From assembly GCF_000368785.1 (NCBI RefSeq), contig NZ_KB849688.1:66943-130942 (forward strand): DNA of 64,000 nucleotides, given 5' to 3'. The position numbers were made by a program, and so were the translations under genes. This DNA comes from Acinetobacter towneri DSM 14962 = CIP 107472 (GTDB lineage: Bacteria; Pseudomonadota; Gammaproteobacteria; Pseudomonadales; Moraxellaceae). This document shows, one piece after another, positions 29,254-40,369 of this stretch. The notes under the pieces are model-generated. The model saw only the letters and a program-made list of their open reading frames with translations, had not been told where the DNA came from and ran no database searches. Numbering within the stretch: the stretch's first letter is position 1; each line of letters starts with the position of its first letter.

Positions 29254-29409
29254 TATAATAATCTCCGCCTTGCGAGCTATCTTCATACCAATCAATTATA
29301 TGAAATCAATTCAAGGCTTTAAATCTATAATCACTTCATAAACATATCATTTATGTAAACAACGCCTAAGCTGTGTACAGATTGTATGTCTGAGCGATCA
29401 ATCACTACC

Positions 29410-29718
29410 CTAGTAAAGAAATTGATAACACAACCAAAATACTAAACAGAAAACATTTAAACCCAAGTAAATTTTAGACACTACTTCTACTTTTTCTTCC
29501 ATTTCTGGATTTTTGCGTTTGTAGAGTAGGTAAGCATTTTGAATCAGAATCAGTGGCACCAAAATACAGGCAAAAATAACGCTTAAACCAATAAATGCCT
29601 GATACATAATATTCGGATCATGCTTTTGCGATAAAATCAGCATCATGGCAATGGTCGGTGCGCCGCCCATCGCAAACAATAAAGAATAAAAAATCGTACT
29701 GGTAATATTTTTATGCAT
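29410..29718 (-). CDS. small membrane protein, unknown function
   Basis: A 102-residue protein with three predicted membrane segments: about 10-29 (YSLLFAMGGAPTIAMMLIL), 42-64 (FIGLSVIFACILVPLILIQNAY) and 82-101 (IYLGLNVFCLVFWLCYQFLY). A short charged loop (RKNPEMEEKVEVVSK) separates the last two. I do not recognise the family. It stands alone between the M48 lipoprotein and purA; the start follows AAATTTAATTAAGGTT, an acceptable ribosome site. Gene reality is supported by the clean amphipathic layout and codon use like the neighbours. Confidence 0.6.
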   Translation of the reverse strand: MHKNITSTIFYSLLFAMGGAPTIAMMLILSQKHDPNIMYQAFIGLSVIFACILVPLILIQNAYLLYKRKNPEMEEKVEVVSKIYLGLNVFCLVFWLCYQFLY

Positions 29719-29884
29719 CCTGCATAACCTTAATTAAATTTAATTTTCTAAAGCCATTGTAACAAGCCACCCTGCTCTGCACAGCGCCAGTCATCTGCAA
29801 CTTTAGTCTTGAAAAAACAACTCACTCAGCATCATCTATAATGTTTCCAAAAATGAGTCGCTATTGAAACTGAAACAACAGCAA

Positions 29885-29912
29885 TAAAAAGCCCCATCAT
29901 TTAGACAGGGCT
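29885..29912 (-). terminator. weak terminator of purA
   Basis: AGCCC/GGGCT with a 13-base loop, then a five-U tail (TTTTTATTGC) in the minus direction, 45 bp past the purA stop. The stem is short. Confidence 0.45.
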
Positions 29913-29956
29913 GAATACATCATCAGAGCTTAAATGCTATGCTAAAGCACAACGAC

Positions 29957-31291
<1,335 letters not shown>

Positions 31292-31345
31292 TCATGCTGT
31301 TAAAATTGAAAACCAAGACCTGTAACATGAAACATGCCTTGGCGA

Positions 31346-32512
31346 TTAAATTTTTTCGACTGTCCACTCACCATTTGCAAGAACCAATTGGTGCGTTGCG
31401 TATGGAACCGAGTTTAAATCATCATTACCCAACAATTGAATTACACTAAAGCCTTGCGCACGTGTGTTTTGAATAGCAGCAATTAAATCAGGTTGTGAGC
31501 CTTTAGGTGCAACAACAACAGACGATGATTCAAAACGGCCTGCACTTAATACAAACAAGTCACAAGAGAAACCTGTTGCAGGGCGCGCACGTCCGAAATG
31601 CTGACCAATGCCATCATAACGACCACCTTGTGCCAATGGTGCAGCACGATTTGGTGCATATACCGCGTACATTAAACCAGTGTGATAGTGATAAGAACGC
31701 AGCTCAACCACATCAATACCAATATGCAGATTTGGCCAACGCGCCTGAATTTCAGCTTGTGTTGCTTTAACAGCTTCAAACGCTTGCTTAAATTCGGCAT
31801 TTGCCAATACTTCAGCACTTAAATGAGCCTGCAAAGCAGTTAAATCACTGGCATAGCGACCTAAAGCATAAAAATCTGAACCGAAGTTTAAATCTTGGGT
31901 AAATTCTGCCAGTTCTGGTAATGCTTTACGCTGATATAGATCTGACAATTGACGTTCAGTGGCTTTGCTTAATTCTGCTTGTTTAACCAAGCTACGGAAC
32001 AAACCGACATGACCCAAGTCTAAATGCACACCTTCTGCCAGACCTGCTTCTTTTAGCAAGCTAAGCATCAGATCAACCATTTCTACATCGGCATCAATGC
32101 TGTCTGAACCAAATAACTCTGCACCCAATTGCAATGGTGCACGTGTGGTATTAAAACCTTGTGGTTTGGTATGTAAAACCGTACCTGCATAGCAGTAACG
32201 TGCAATACCATCTACAGGATGTACATGCGCATCAATACGTGCCACTTGTGGTGTCATATCGGCACGCACACCCAGCAAACGACCTGAAAGTTGGTCGATC
32301 ACTTTAAATGTGGCAAGGTCTAAATCTTGATTCGATTCTGAAAGAGAAGATAGAGATTCAATGTATTCTATGAATGGCGTGTACACCAACTGATAACCTC
32401 GAGATGCGAGGAAATCCAGTGACTTACGACGCAAGCTTTCAATCACTTGCGCTTGTTCTGGTAATACATCAGCTACACCATCAGGTAATAACCATGTCTC
32501 TGAAATGGGCAT
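31346..32512 (-). CDS. hisZ: ATP phosphoribosyltransferase regulatory subunit
   Basis: A 388-residue protein of the histidyl-tRNA synthetase fold that pairs with short-form HisG for the first step of histidine synthesis. It opens WLLPDGVADVLPEQAQ and shows class II synthetase motifs (motif 2 region VRADMTPQVAR) with GGRYDGIGQHFGRARPATGF near the C-terminus, but lacks an anticodon-binding domain, as expected for HisZ rather than HisS. HisG is not in the window. The hisZ-purA order occurs in several gammaproteobacteria. Confidence 0.92.
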   Translation of the reverse strand: MPISETWLLPDGVADVLPEQAQVIESLRRKSLDFLASRGYQLVYTPFIEYIESLSSLSESNQDLDLATFKVIDQLSGRLLGVRADMTPQVARIDAHVHPVDGIARYCYAGTVLHTKPQGFNTTRAPLQLGAELFGSDSIDADVEMVDLMLSLLKEAGLAEGVHLDLGHVGLFRSLVKQAELSKATERQLSDLYQRKALPELAEFTQDLNFGSDFYALGRYASDLTALQAHLSAEVLANAEFKQAFEAVKATQAEIQARWPNLHIGIDVVELRSYHYHTGLMYAVYAPNRAAPLAQGGRYDGIGQHFGRARPATGFSCDLFVLSAGRFESSSVVVAPKGSQPDLIAAIQNTRAQGFSVIQLLGNDDLNSVPYATHQLVLANGEWTVEKI

Positions 32513-32554
32513 GTTGTAAACCTAAATTCTTGTTTGCGCGGAACGAATCCGCAT

Positions 32555-32580
32555 AAAAAAATCGGGAGCACACCCGATTT
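32555..32580 (-). terminator. terminator upstream of hisZ
   Basis: AAATCGGG-TGTGCT-CCCGATTT then a U run on the minus strand. It lies between the coiled-coil gene (32677-32991) and the hisZ start 43 bp further on, so it either ends the upstream transcript or attenuates hisZ. Confidence 0.8.
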
Positions 32581-32676
32581 CTCCTAGTTTAGCATGATAC
32601 TTTTGCTCATGCACCCGACTTTTTCTGAAATATGCGGTAAAAAATATGAATACACCACATCTTTCAAAGCCGTCAT

Positions 32677-32991
32677 TTAAAAGTCCTGATTTGATTTGAC
32701 CGCCTTTGCCAATAAACTAACCAACTCAGCATTTTGCATTTCAAGCTGTGCAGTTTTTTGCACAGTTTTATCGAGCGCATCTTGCTGAACCTGCATCTTT
32801 TTGGCCAAATCTTGCATAATCTCCAACGTCTTTTTTAGATGCTCTTCTAAATGTAATACTTTTTGCTCGACTTGCTGTTGATGCTGCACATCACTGCTGC
32901 TGTCTGCCTGATTTTTAAACTGCAACCAAATCAGAAAAATGACGGCAAGTGCCAGCAAAAAAATAAATCCCCACAATAAAATAATCATCAT
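32677..32991 (-). CDS. small membrane-anchored coiled-coil protein
   Basis: A 104-residue protein with one N-terminal membrane segment (ILLWGFIFLLALAVIFLIWL, about 4-23) followed by a Gln/Glu/Lys/Leu-rich helical stretch (about 35-100) with heptad-like spacing, as in HLEEHLKKTLEIMQDLAKK. It is probably a bitopic inner-membrane protein with a cytosolic or periplasmic coiled coil. The family is not recognised. It lies 164 bp upstream of hisZ with an intervening terminator and 136 bp downstream of the GAPDH gene; no terminator separates it from the latter. Confidence 0.6.
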   Translation of the reverse strand: MMIILLWGFIFLLALAVIFLIWLQFKNQADSSSDVQHQQQVEQKVLHLEEHLKKTLEIMQDLAKKMQVQQDALDKTVQKTAQLEMQNAELVSLLAKAVKSNQDF

Positions 32992-33126
32992 GCCACTACT
33001 CTATTCAAATTTTCTATGCAAACTTTGTTATATCAATCAGTGAATTAACTGTGAATACGAATTATAAAATCTTTCATCACTATTACATGCTTTTTACACT
33101 TTGTATATGTCTTAAAAAGTAGCCGC

Positions 33127-34161
33127 TTACACCGCCCGTTGACTAAAAGATTCACACAAATCTAGTAAACGGTTGGCATAACCCCACTCGTTGTCATACC
33201 ACGCAAAAACTTTGGCTTGATGACCCACGACCATGGTTTGACTTAAATCGACAATTAAAGAATAAGGTGAATGGTTAAAGTCGCTCGATACCAAAGGCTC
33301 ATCGGTCACTTGCATAATTTCGGCATAATCATGCGCTGCCGAAGCACACAACACCTGATTCAATTTATGCACCGTAATTGGCGACTGAGAAATAAAAGTT
33401 AAATCAATGGCTGCAACATTGATGGTCGGCACACGAATCGAATAACCATCTATCCGATCTGCCATTTTTGGCATGACTTGTTTTAAAGCACCTAGGGCAG
33501 AAGAAGTTGTAGGAATAATATTTTGTCCTGATGCACGCGCACGACGTAAATCGCGATGCGCCTGATCCAATACAGTTTGATCGGCTGTGACTGCATGAAT
33601 TTCAGTCATTAATGCGGTATCAATTCCAAAAGCGTCATCAATAATTTTAACCAGTGGTACTAAAGCCTGCGTGGTGCAAGACACACTGGAAATAATTTGG
33701 TCAGTATTTTTGACTTCGTGATGATTCACACCATAAACAATCGCAGCATCTACAGTATCGAATGGTGCAGCGCCAATAATCACACGTTTGGCGCCCGCAG
33801 TAATATGCTGCGTTGCCGCCTCGCGGGAACGAAACAACCCTGTGCATTCCAATACCACATCTACATTTAAAGCTTGCCACGGCAACTGTGCAGGTTGAGC
33901 CTGATTCAACACCTGAACTTTTAATTGCGCCAAACCTGCAGAAATATTCAAAAAAATCTGTTCATTTTCAAGGCTAATTTCCACCTGCCCTTTAAAACGA
34001 CCATGGGTACTGTCGTATTTAAATAAATGAACCAAGGTTTCTACATCGGCAATGTCATTTATGGCGACGATTTCAAAATGAAAGTCTTTGGGATTTTCAA
34101 ACCAAGCCCGCAGCACATTGCGCCCGATTCTACCAAAGCCATTGATTGCCACTCGTTGCAT
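33127..34161 (-). CDS. gap: glyceraldehyde-3-phosphate dehydrogenase family enzyme
   Basis: A 344-residue NAD(P)-dependent dehydrogenase. It has the N-terminal NGFGRIGRN loop, INDIAD after the second strand, and the catalytic segment VSCTTQAL with Cys162, which fits the GAPDH active-site pattern. The base histidine is in EIHAVTADQTVLD, and RRARASGQNIIPTTSSALGA and RVPTINVAAIDL follow. The SCTT-Q-A tail differs from the usual SCTTNCL, and RVPTINV-x-AIDL is also seen in erythrose-4-phosphate dehydrogenase (Epd), so substrate choice is uncertain; HAVTA favours Gap. The start is the ATG at 34161 with AAAGGA six bases upstream; the ATG at 34176 overlaps that site and is rejected. Confidence 0.85.
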   Translation of the reverse strand: MQRVAINGFGRIGRNVLRAWFENPKDFHFEIVAINDIADVETLVHLFKYDSTHGRFKGQVEISLENEQIFLNISAGLAQLKVQVLNQAQPAQLPWQALNVDVVLECTGLFRSREAATQHITAGAKRVIIGAAPFDTVDAAIVYGVNHHEVKNTDQIISSVSCTTQALVPLVKIIDDAFGIDTALMTEIHAVTADQTVLDQAHRDLRRARASGQNIIPTTSSALGALKQVMPKMADRIDGYSIRVPTINVAAIDLTFISQSPITVHKLNQVLCASAAHDYAEIMQVTDEPLVSSDFNHSPYSLIVDLSQTMVVGHQAKVFAWYDNEWGYANRLLDLCESFSQRAV

Positions 34162-34623
34162 GACCGATCCTTTCATAATGAAATCAAAATTTAAGCACAG
34201 ACTATGTTAATAGATTTTGAGGCCTTACTGAAAAAAATCAGATCAATTCTGCGAATTTTCACGCAATTTGTTGTTTAATTCGGCAAATCAAAAATATCAG
34301 CTTTGACTTTCTAGCTTACATTTACGTTTTCTTAAATTTTGTATTCTACTTTATGGCAGTTCGGCATACTCCGTGACCTACAGTAAACGCTTATTTTGAA
34401 TGTAAATGTTCATCATCTTCTATTGCAAAGATTTATTCTGCGTAATCGCAACCAAGTTTGCGTCAGAATTGTCATCTATTCACACTAAAATGATTGGTGA
34501 TAATGGCTTTTTCCGTTATAATTTGGCGTTTTTAAAATTTTAAGCCTGCATGACAGCAAAAGAATTATTTTTGTCAGACTGTCTTGCGTTTAGCCCAATC
34601 GGAAATTATGGAGTGACTTGGTT
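34162..34623. other. ~460-bp divergent region between gap and alaS
   Basis: A long AT-rich gap between divergent genes. The alaS promoter is visible near its right end (34494-34522). A short imperfect repeat (TGACAgCAAAA with TTTTTGTCA, about 34550-34577) lies in the alaS leader. The rest shows no coding signal or known RNA element. Confidence 0.5.
34494..34522 (+). promoter_or_regulatory. sigma-70 promoter of alaS
   Basis: TTGGTG (34494-34499), a 17-bp spacer, and a perfect TATAAT (34517-34522). Transcription would begin near 34529, leaving a leader of about 95 nt before the alaS start. Confidence 0.65.
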
Positions 34624-37317
34624 GTGAGTACTCGTTTTATGACATCAGCTGAAATTCGTGAAGCATTTTTGCGTTACTTTGAATCGCAAGGGCATACACG
34701 TGTCGCATCGAGTTCTCTAGTACCCGCCAATGACCCAACCCTGTTATTTACCAATGCAGGTATGAACCAGTTTAAAGACTGTTTCCTTGGGTTAGAAAAA
34801 CGTGATTATGTACGTGCTGTATCGTCACAAAAATGTGTGCGTGCAGGCGGTAAACATAACGATTTAGACAATGTGGGTTATACCGCACGTCACCATACTT
34901 TCTTTGAAATGTTAGGTAACTTCTCGTTTGGTGATTATTTCAAACGTGATGCAATTAAATTTGCTTGGGAATTTTTAACCAGTGAACAATGGTTAGCGCT
35001 ACCAAAAGACCGTTTATATGCCACGGTTTACCACACCGATGATGAAGCATTTGACATCTGGAACAAAGAAATTGGTTTAGATGCTTCTCGTATTATCCGT
35101 ATTGGCGATAACAAAGGCGGCCAATATGCTTCAGACAACTTCTGGGCAATGGGTGATACAGGTCCTTGCGGTCCGTGTTCTGAAATTTTCTATGATCATG
35201 GCGATCATATTTGGGGCGGTTTACCAGGCACACTAGAAGAAGATGGCGACCGTTTCATTGAAATCTGGAACAACGTATTCATGCAGTTTAACCGTACTGC
35301 AGATGGCGTATTGCACCCACTTCCAGCACCGTCTGTAGATACAGGCATGGGCTTGGAGCGTATTTCTGCAGTATTGCAACACGTCAACTCTAACTACGAA
35401 ATTGATCTGTTCCAGCACTTACTCAAAAATGCAGCACAGATTATTGGTTTAGACACGACTGCTCTTGAAGTAACTGCACAGCAAACTGGCAAGCCTGTAG
35501 ACTACCCTGCTTCACTCAAAGTAGTTGCTGACCACGCTCGTTCTTGCTGCTTCCTAATTGCCGATGGCGTGAATCCATCGAATGAAGGTCGTGGTTATGT
35601 ATTGCGTCGTATTATTCGTCGTGCAGTACGTCACGGCAACAAGCTTGGCGCAACAGGTTCATTCTTCCACAAAATGCTTCAGCCTTTAATTGAAGTAATG
35701 GGTCAAGCTTATCCTGAACTTGCAGCAAATCAAGCGCGTATTGAAGCGCAACTTCTAAAAGAAGAAGAACAATTTGCCAAAACGCTTGAGCAAGGTTTGA
35801 AATTGCTTGAGGGTGAATTGGCACAGCTTAAAGGCTCGGTCATTCCTGGTGAAGTGGTATTTAAACTATATGACACTTACGGCTTCCCAACAGATTTAAC
35901 GGCAGATATTGCACGTGAACGCGACTTGACCATTGACGAAGCAGGCTTTGAAGTTGAAATGGCAGCGCAACGTCAACGTGCACGCGATGCAGGTAAATTT
36001 GCAGTTGACTACAACTCAATTGTAAAAGTTGAAGGTGAAACTCAATTTGATGGCTATGACGCAACGACTGGTCAGGGTCAAATTGTGGCTATTTATAAAG
36101 ATGGCGAACAAGTCGATGAAGTAGTTGAAGGCGATGAAGCTTTAATCGTACTCAATCAAACCCCGTTCTATGCAGAAAGCGGTGGTCAGATTGGTGATAC
36201 AGGTCTATTCAAAAACGAAACAGGTATTTTTGAAGTTCAAGACACCAAAAAATCTGGCGGTGCTTTTGTTCATCAAGGTATTGTTACCATGGGCAGTTTA
36301 AAAGCTGCGCAAGCGGTGGAAGCGATTGTAAAAGCAGACATCCGCGAAGCTACTGCACGCAACCACTCTGCAACACACTTATTGCACGCTGCCCTACGTC
36401 AAGTTTTAGGTGCACACGTACAGCAAAAAGGTTCGTTGGTTGCTTCTGATATTTTACGTTTTGACTTTGCCAATGACCAACCTGTGTCATTTGAACAATT
36501 GCAAGAAATTGAGCGTTTGGTAAATGCAGAAGTCATTGCCAATACCGCAGTTTCTACTGAATTACTGGATATTGAAGCAGCCAAAGCCAAAGGCGCAATG
36601 ATGCTATTTGGTGAAAAGTATGGCGATGAAGTTCGCGTACTTTCTATGGGTTCAATCATTGAAGATAAAAACTTCTCCATTGAACTTTGTGGCGGTATTC
36701 ACGTGAAACGTACAGGTGATATTGGTCTGTTCAAAATCATCTCTGAAGGTGGTGTTGCAGCTGGTGTACGTCGTATTGAAGCAATTACAGGCAGCAAAGC
36801 CGTTGAAGCCGTTCAAAAAACTGAACGCGATATCAACAGCATCAATGCTTTGTTGAAAGCACAAAAAGACCAAACTTTAGAAAAAGTGAATACATTGGTC
36901 GATACAGCATCTAGCCTTCAAAAGCAGATTGAACAGCTCAATCAAAAATTAGCGCACTTCCAAGCAGCTGAACTTTTAAGTCAAGTACAAGAACTTGCTG
37001 GACGTACCACGCTCATTACCACTGTACAAAATATGGATGCAAAATCACTGCGTAATTTGCACGACGGTGTAAAATCCAAACTCGACCAAGCAGTGATTGT
37101 ACTTGCAGGTGTAGAAGGCGATAAAGTCAGCTTAATCGCTTCTGTTGCACCAGACTTTACTGCTACGATTAAAGCAGGAGACATCATCAAACACTTGGCT
37201 ACAGAACTAGGTGGTAAAGGTGGTGGTAAACCTGATTTGGCACAAGGTGGCGCGCCACTTAACGAGAACTTTGCAACGGTGATGGCAGGTTTAACTGCTT
37301 GGCTTGCGGCAAAATAA
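34624..37317 (+). CDS. alaS: alanyl-tRNA synthetase
   Basis: A class II synthetase of nearly 900 residues. It has the N-terminal catalytic core ([20 protein letters not shown] motif; [15 protein letters not shown]), then a tRNA-binding region, the editing domain with its zinc-type motif [11 protein letters not shown] and [16 protein letters not shown], and a C-terminal C-Ala oligomerisation domain ending in [11 protein letters not shown]. The start is uncertain: GTG at 34624 has GGAG about ten bases upstream, whereas TTG at 34618 is too close to it and ATG at 34639 ([10 protein letters not shown]) is too far. I use 34624. It is the first gene of the alaS-lysC pair, 65 bp before lysC. Confidence 0.95.
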   Translation: MSTRFMTSAEIREAFLRYFESQGHTRVASSSLVPANDPTLLFTNAGMNQFKDCFLGLEKRDYVRAVSSQKCVRAGGKHNDLDNVGYTARHHTFFEMLGNFSFGDYFKRDAIKFAWEFLTSEQWLALPKDRLYATVYHTDDEAFDIWNKEIGLDASRIIRIGDNKGGQYASDNFWAMGDTGPCGPCSEIFYDHGDHIWGGLPGTLEEDGDRFIEIWNNVFMQFNRTADGVLHPLPAPSVDTGMGLERISAVLQHVNSNYEIDLFQHLLKNAAQIIGLDTTALEVTAQQTGKPVDYPASLKVVADHARSCCFLIADGVNPSNEGRGYVLRRIIRRAVRHGNKLGATGSFFHKMLQPLIEVMGQAYPELAANQARIEAQLLKEEEQFAKTLEQGLKLLEGELAQLKGSVIPGEVVFKLYDTYGFPTDLTADIARERDLTIDEAGFEVEMAAQRQRARDAGKFAVDYNSIVKVEGETQFDGYDATTGQGQIVAIYKDGEQVDEVVEGDEALIVLNQTPFYAESGGQIGDTGLFKNETGIFEVQDTKKSGGAFVHQGIVTMGSLKAAQAVEAIVKADIREATARNHSATHLLHAALRQVLGAHVQQKGSLVASDILRFDFANDQPVSFEQLQEIERLVNAEVIANTAVSTELLDIEAAKAKGAMMLFGEKYGDEVRVLSMGSIIEDKNFSIELCGGIHVKRTGDIGLFKIISEGGVAAGVRRIEAITGSKAVEAVQKTERDINSINALLKAQKDQTLEKVNTLVDTASSLQKQIEQLNQKLAHFQAAELLSQVQELAGRTTLITTVQNMDAKSLRNLHDGVKSKLDQAVIVLAGVEGDKVSLIASVAPDFTATIKAGDIIKHLATELGGKGGGKPDLAQGGAPLNENFATVMAGLTAWLAAK

Positions 37318-37382
37318 TCTCACTTTTTGTGTAACTGACCCTGAGCAGGTAAATTCGGGGTCATGGCTTATATGGAACAACT

Positions 37383-38663
37383 ATGGCACTAATCGTTCAA
37401 AAATATGGCGGTACCTCAATGGGTACTCCCGAGCGCATTTTAAATGTTGCTCGTCGTGTGAAGCGCTGGCATGATCATGGCCACAAAGTAGTGGTTGTCG
37501 TTTCTGCCATGAGTGGCGAAACCAATCGCCTACTCGCTCTCGCGAAAGCCATTACCGAAACCCCTGATCCGCGTGAATTAGACCAAATGGTGTCTACAGG
37601 CGAACAGGTGACGATTTCGATGTTAGCGATGGCGCTGAATTCTATTGGCGTTGCAGCAAAATCACTAACTGGTCGCCAAGTTGGTATTCAAACTGACAGC
37701 GCATTTACCAAAGCACGTATTGAAGCGATTAATACTGACGTGTTAACTGAAAACCTAGACGCAGGCCGTGTGATTGTGGTTGCTGGTTTCCAAGGGTTTG
37801 ATGCTGAAGGTAACACCACGACTTTAGGTCGTGGCGGTTCTGATACTTCTGGCGTTGCACTTGCTGCTGCATTGAAAGCCGATGAATGTCAAATTTACAC
37901 TGACGTAGATGGCGTTTACACCACAGACCCACGCGTTGCACCAAAAGCCAAAAAAGTAGATCGTATTTCTTTTGAAGAAATGCTAGAAATGGCTTCTTTA
38001 GGTTCTAAAGTATTGCAAATTCGTGCGGTTGAATTTGCAGGTAAATACCAAGTACCTTTACGTGTATTATCAAGTTTTGATAATGACAATGATGGCGCAT
38101 TCGACGAAGATTTTAAACAAAATGTCGGCACACTCATTACTACTGAATTGGAAGACAACATGGAACAACCTATCATCTCAGGTATCGCGTTTAACCGTGA
38201 CGAAGCAAAATTAACTATTTTAGGTGTGCCTGATGAGCCAGGTATTGCATCTAAAATCTTGTCACCTATTGGCGCTGCCAATGTTGAAGTTGACATGATC
38301 ATCCAAAACGTAGAAGAAGATGGTACTACCGACTTTACTTTTACTGTAAACCGTGGCGAACTTGCCAAAGCAAAATCAATTCTTGAAGCAACTGCCAAAG
38401 AAATTGGTGCACGTGAAGTCGCTACACGTGGTGACATCGTGAAAGTATCTATCGTAGGTGTAGGTATGCGTTCACACGCAGGTGTTGCAAGCAAAATGTT
38501 TACTGCACTTGCAGATGAAGGCATCAACATTCTAATGATTTCTACTTCTGAAATTAAAATTTCAGTCATTATTGAAGAAAACTATTTAGAGCTTGCAGTA
38601 CGTACTTTACACACTGTATTTGGTCTAGATCGTGAAAGCGGTGAGTCTAGCGCACGCGCTTAA
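37383..38663 (+). CDS. lysC: aspartate kinase
   Basis: A 426-residue enzyme phosphorylating aspartate for lysine, threonine and methionine synthesis. The kinase domain opens with IVQKYGGTSMG and has VVVVSAMSGETNRLL, LGRGGSDTSGVALAAAL and the catalytic TDVDGVYTTDPR. Two ACT domains (about 265-405: IAFNRDEAKLTILGVPDEPGIA and KVSIVGVGMRSHAGVA) provide feedback control by lysine/threonine. Size and layout match the Pseudomonas-type monofunctional enzyme. It follows alaS at 65 bp, a conserved pair, with csrA next. Confidence 0.96.
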   Translation: MALIVQKYGGTSMGTPERILNVARRVKRWHDHGHKVVVVVSAMSGETNRLLALAKAITETPDPRELDQMVSTGEQVTISMLAMALNSIGVAAKSLTGRQVGIQTDSAFTKARIEAINTDVLTENLDAGRVIVVAGFQGFDAEGNTTTLGRGGSDTSGVALAAALKADECQIYTDVDGVYTTDPRVAPKAKKVDRISFEEMLEMASLGSKVLQIRAVEFAGKYQVPLRVLSSFDNDNDGAFDEDFKQNVGTLITTELEDNMEQPIISGIAFNRDEAKLTILGVPDEPGIASKILSPIGAANVEVDMIIQNVEEDGTTDFTFTVNRGELAKAKSILEATAKEIGAREVATRGDIVKVSIVGVGMRSHAGVASKMFTALADEGINILMISTSEIKISVIIEENYLELAVRTLHTVFGLDRESGESSARA

Positions 38664-38671
38664 TACGCCCC

Positions 38672-38696
38672 TGTCAGAAAATGTAATTGTCTGACA
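38672..38696 (+). terminator. weak stem-loop after lysC
   Basis: TGTCAGA/TCTGACA with an 11-base loop then AATTTTG, about ten bases after the lysC stop. It is a modest candidate terminator. Confidence 0.4.
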
Positions 38697-38714
38697 AATT
38701 TTGCGAAAAAGTAC

Positions 38715-38754
38715 AAAAAAATAGAGCCACTATAGTTTTTTTTATAGTGGCTCT
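38715..38754 (-). terminator. strong hairpin with U run facing the minus strand, upstream of csrA
   Basis: AGAGCCACTATA (38723-38734) pairs perfectly with TATAGTGGCTCT (38743-38754) around an eight-base loop. On the minus strand it is followed by seven U; on the plus strand it is followed by GTTATATTG. It is oriented to stop a minus-strand transcript, yet both flanking genes (lysC, csrA) are on the plus strand. Confidence 0.6.
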
Positions 38755-38913
38755 GTTATATTGAGCAACATGCTTTCATAAATTTTGGCAGCGCTGTATC
38801 TTATAAAATAAATAATGATACGTTCCGTTAAAATTTACTGGTTTTTATTTGGTTGTGACTTTTAAATTGCTTTAAAAATCAATGCAGGTTTAGCATTTTG
38901 CAAGGAGATAAAC

Positions 38914-39168
38914 ATGCTGATTCTGACCCGACGTGTCGGAGAAACATTAATGATTGGGGACCAAGTCAGCGTGACTGTGCTTGGTGTCAAAGGTAACCAA
39001 GTTCGTATTGGTGTAAATGCCCCGAAAGAAGTATCGGTTCATCGTGAAGAAATCTATCAACGTATTCAACACGAACGTGCCATGCACGAGCATTTGCAAC
39101 ACTTAGATCAAGATTATCAACCTTCATTTGAAGAAGATAACTACTCGCAAAATGACTTTAATCGTTAA
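38914..39168 (+). CDS. csrA: carbon storage regulator CsrA
   Basis: An 84-residue RNA-binding translational regulator that binds GGA-containing hairpins. The sequence [50 protein letters not shown] is the typical CsrA core with Leu4 and Arg44-type residues; the tail beyond about 62 ([18 protein letters not shown]) is longer than in E. coli (61 aa), as in other Moraxellaceae. AAGGAG is well placed before the ATG. It follows lysC after a 250-bp gap containing the hairpin at 38715, so it probably has its own promoter. Confidence 0.97.
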   Translation: MLILTRRVGETLMIGDQVSVTVLGVKGNQVRIGVNAPKEVSVHREEIYQRIQHERAMHEHLQHLDQDYQPSFEEDNYSQNDFNR

Positions 39169-39188
39169 ACGATTAAGGTAATTGAATA

Positions 39189-39219
39189 TAAAGCGGCTCA
39201 TTTGCCGCTTTAAATTTTT
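39189..39219 (+). terminator. terminator of csrA
   Basis: AAAGCGGC-TCATTT-GCCGCTTT then AAATTTTTC, 21 bp past the csrA stop. Confidence 0.85.
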
Positions 39220-39306
39220 CTGCTGAATGCTTTTTAAAAACTTGCCCTGATTCAAATCATGTAAAAGCTATTTTACAGGCAACTCAGCACAAGTTTTGCA
39301 TGAAAA

Positions 39307-39891
39307 TTACTGTGAGTTTTCCATTAACTCTAAAGCCTTACGCACAGGTGCAAAACTACGTCGATGTGCCGCAATTACACCATGCTGTGCAATGGCTTCA
39401 AAATGTGCTTTGGTTGGATAACCTTTGTGTTTAGCAAAACCAAATTGTGGAAATGCTTGATCAAGCAATACCATTTCACGGTCACGCGCCACTTTAGCTA
39501 AAATACTAGCTGCTGAAATTTCTGCATGCAATGCATCACCCCCAACAACGGCATCACAAGACATCGCTAAACCCTGCGGAATTTTATTGCCATCGACCAA
39601 GACATGCTCAGGTTGAATAGATAAGGCTTCCACCGCACGACGCATCGCCAATAACGACGCTTGCAAAATATTCAGTTCATCAATTTCGGCTGCAGATGCT
39701 TCTGCAATTGCCCAAGCCAAAGCCTTTTCCTGAATTTCAACAAATAACTTTTCACGCTTTTTTTCTGTCAGTTTTTTAGAATCATTTAAACCTTCAATCG
39801 GGTTATTCGGATCTAAAATAACTGCCGCAGCGACAACAGAACCCACTAAAGGCCCACGCCCTGCTTCATCTACACCTGCAATTTTCATCAT
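39307..39891 (-). CDS. rnhB: ribonuclease HII
   Basis: A 194-residue type 2 RNase H that removes ribonucleotides from DNA. It opens [20 protein letters not shown] with catalytic Asp8 and Glu9 in DEAGRGPL, then [13 protein letters not shown], the VDGNKIP segment and [19 protein letters not shown] (third Asp in ARD). The ending [17 protein letters not shown] is typical. The length is normal. The next minus-strand transcript unit, a lipoprotein gene, is about 90 bp upstream. Confidence 0.97.
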   Translation of the reverse strand: MMKIAGVDEAGRGPLVGSVVAAAVILDPNNPIEGLNDSKKLTEKKREKLFVEIQEKALAWAIAEASAAEIDELNILQASLLAMRRAVEALSIQPEHVLVDGNKIPQGLAMSCDAVVGGDALHAEISAASILAKVARDREMVLLDQAFPQFGFAKHKGYPTKAHFEAIAQHGVIAAHRRSFAPVRKALELMENSQ

Positions 39892-39982
39892 CTTTTTCCA
39901 GAAAAAATAGGCTGAAATCTTCAGCCTATCTTACGATGCGAGTCACAACGCACCATTTTTAATTTTACAGAATCGGTAAAAC

Positions 39983-40369
39983 TTATCTTACTGCTTCTGC
40001 CACACATGCATTAATGGTTCGAGATACTGCATTGCTCACAATGGTTGCACGTGCAGCAGGGTCAATTGCTGCAGTGGCTAAATCTACTGCAGTCACATTT
40101 TGTGGTGCTTTTTCACTAACACAACCACAAATTTCCGCTTGAACATTTTGCTTTTGCGTTGGTGTCATAACACGTGTCGCAGTGTGCCATGCAGGAATGT
40201 TGTTTAATTCAGTCACACACTTGGCATTAATTGCAATTTTAATCGCCGCCATACCCAATTGTTGAGTTGCTGTCGGTGCAGTTGTCGTTCCTGTAGTAGT
40301 ACCTGTAGTGGTGGTACATGCAGATAAAACCAAAGCGATAGGTGCCAATACAGCGAGTAGTTTTTTCAT
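39983..40369 (-). CDS. putative lipoprotein, unknown function
   Basis: A 128-residue secreted protein. MKKLLAVLAPIALVLSAC is a lipoprotein signal with Cys18. The mature N-terminus is a Thr/Gly linker (TTTTGTTTGTTT), encoded by near-repeated GTAGTACCTGTAGTGGTGGTAC. The globular part (about 36-128) has three cysteines besides the lipid one (in KCVTELNN, ICGCVSEKAP and NACVAEAV), so disulfides in the periplasm are likely. I do not recognise the fold. No neighbour suggests a function. Confidence 0.7.
   Translation of the reverse strand: MKKLLAVLAPIALVLSACTTTTGTTTGTTTAPTATQQLGMAAIKIAINAKCVTELNNIPAWHTATRVMTPTQKQNVQAEICGCVSEKAPQNVTAVDLATAAIDPAARATIVSNAVSRTINACVAEAVR

Noticed and set aside
32513..32676. 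Transcription attenuator or leader peptide controlling hisZ
   Set aside because: The hairpin is simple with a U run, and no run of histidine codons or alternative stem is visible; it reads best as the terminator of the upstream gene.
37916..38569. 217-codon minus-strand frame opposite lysC
   Set aside because: It lies entirely opposite the lysC ACT domains, is rich in Ser/Thr/Pro as antisense frames are, and has no ribosome site.
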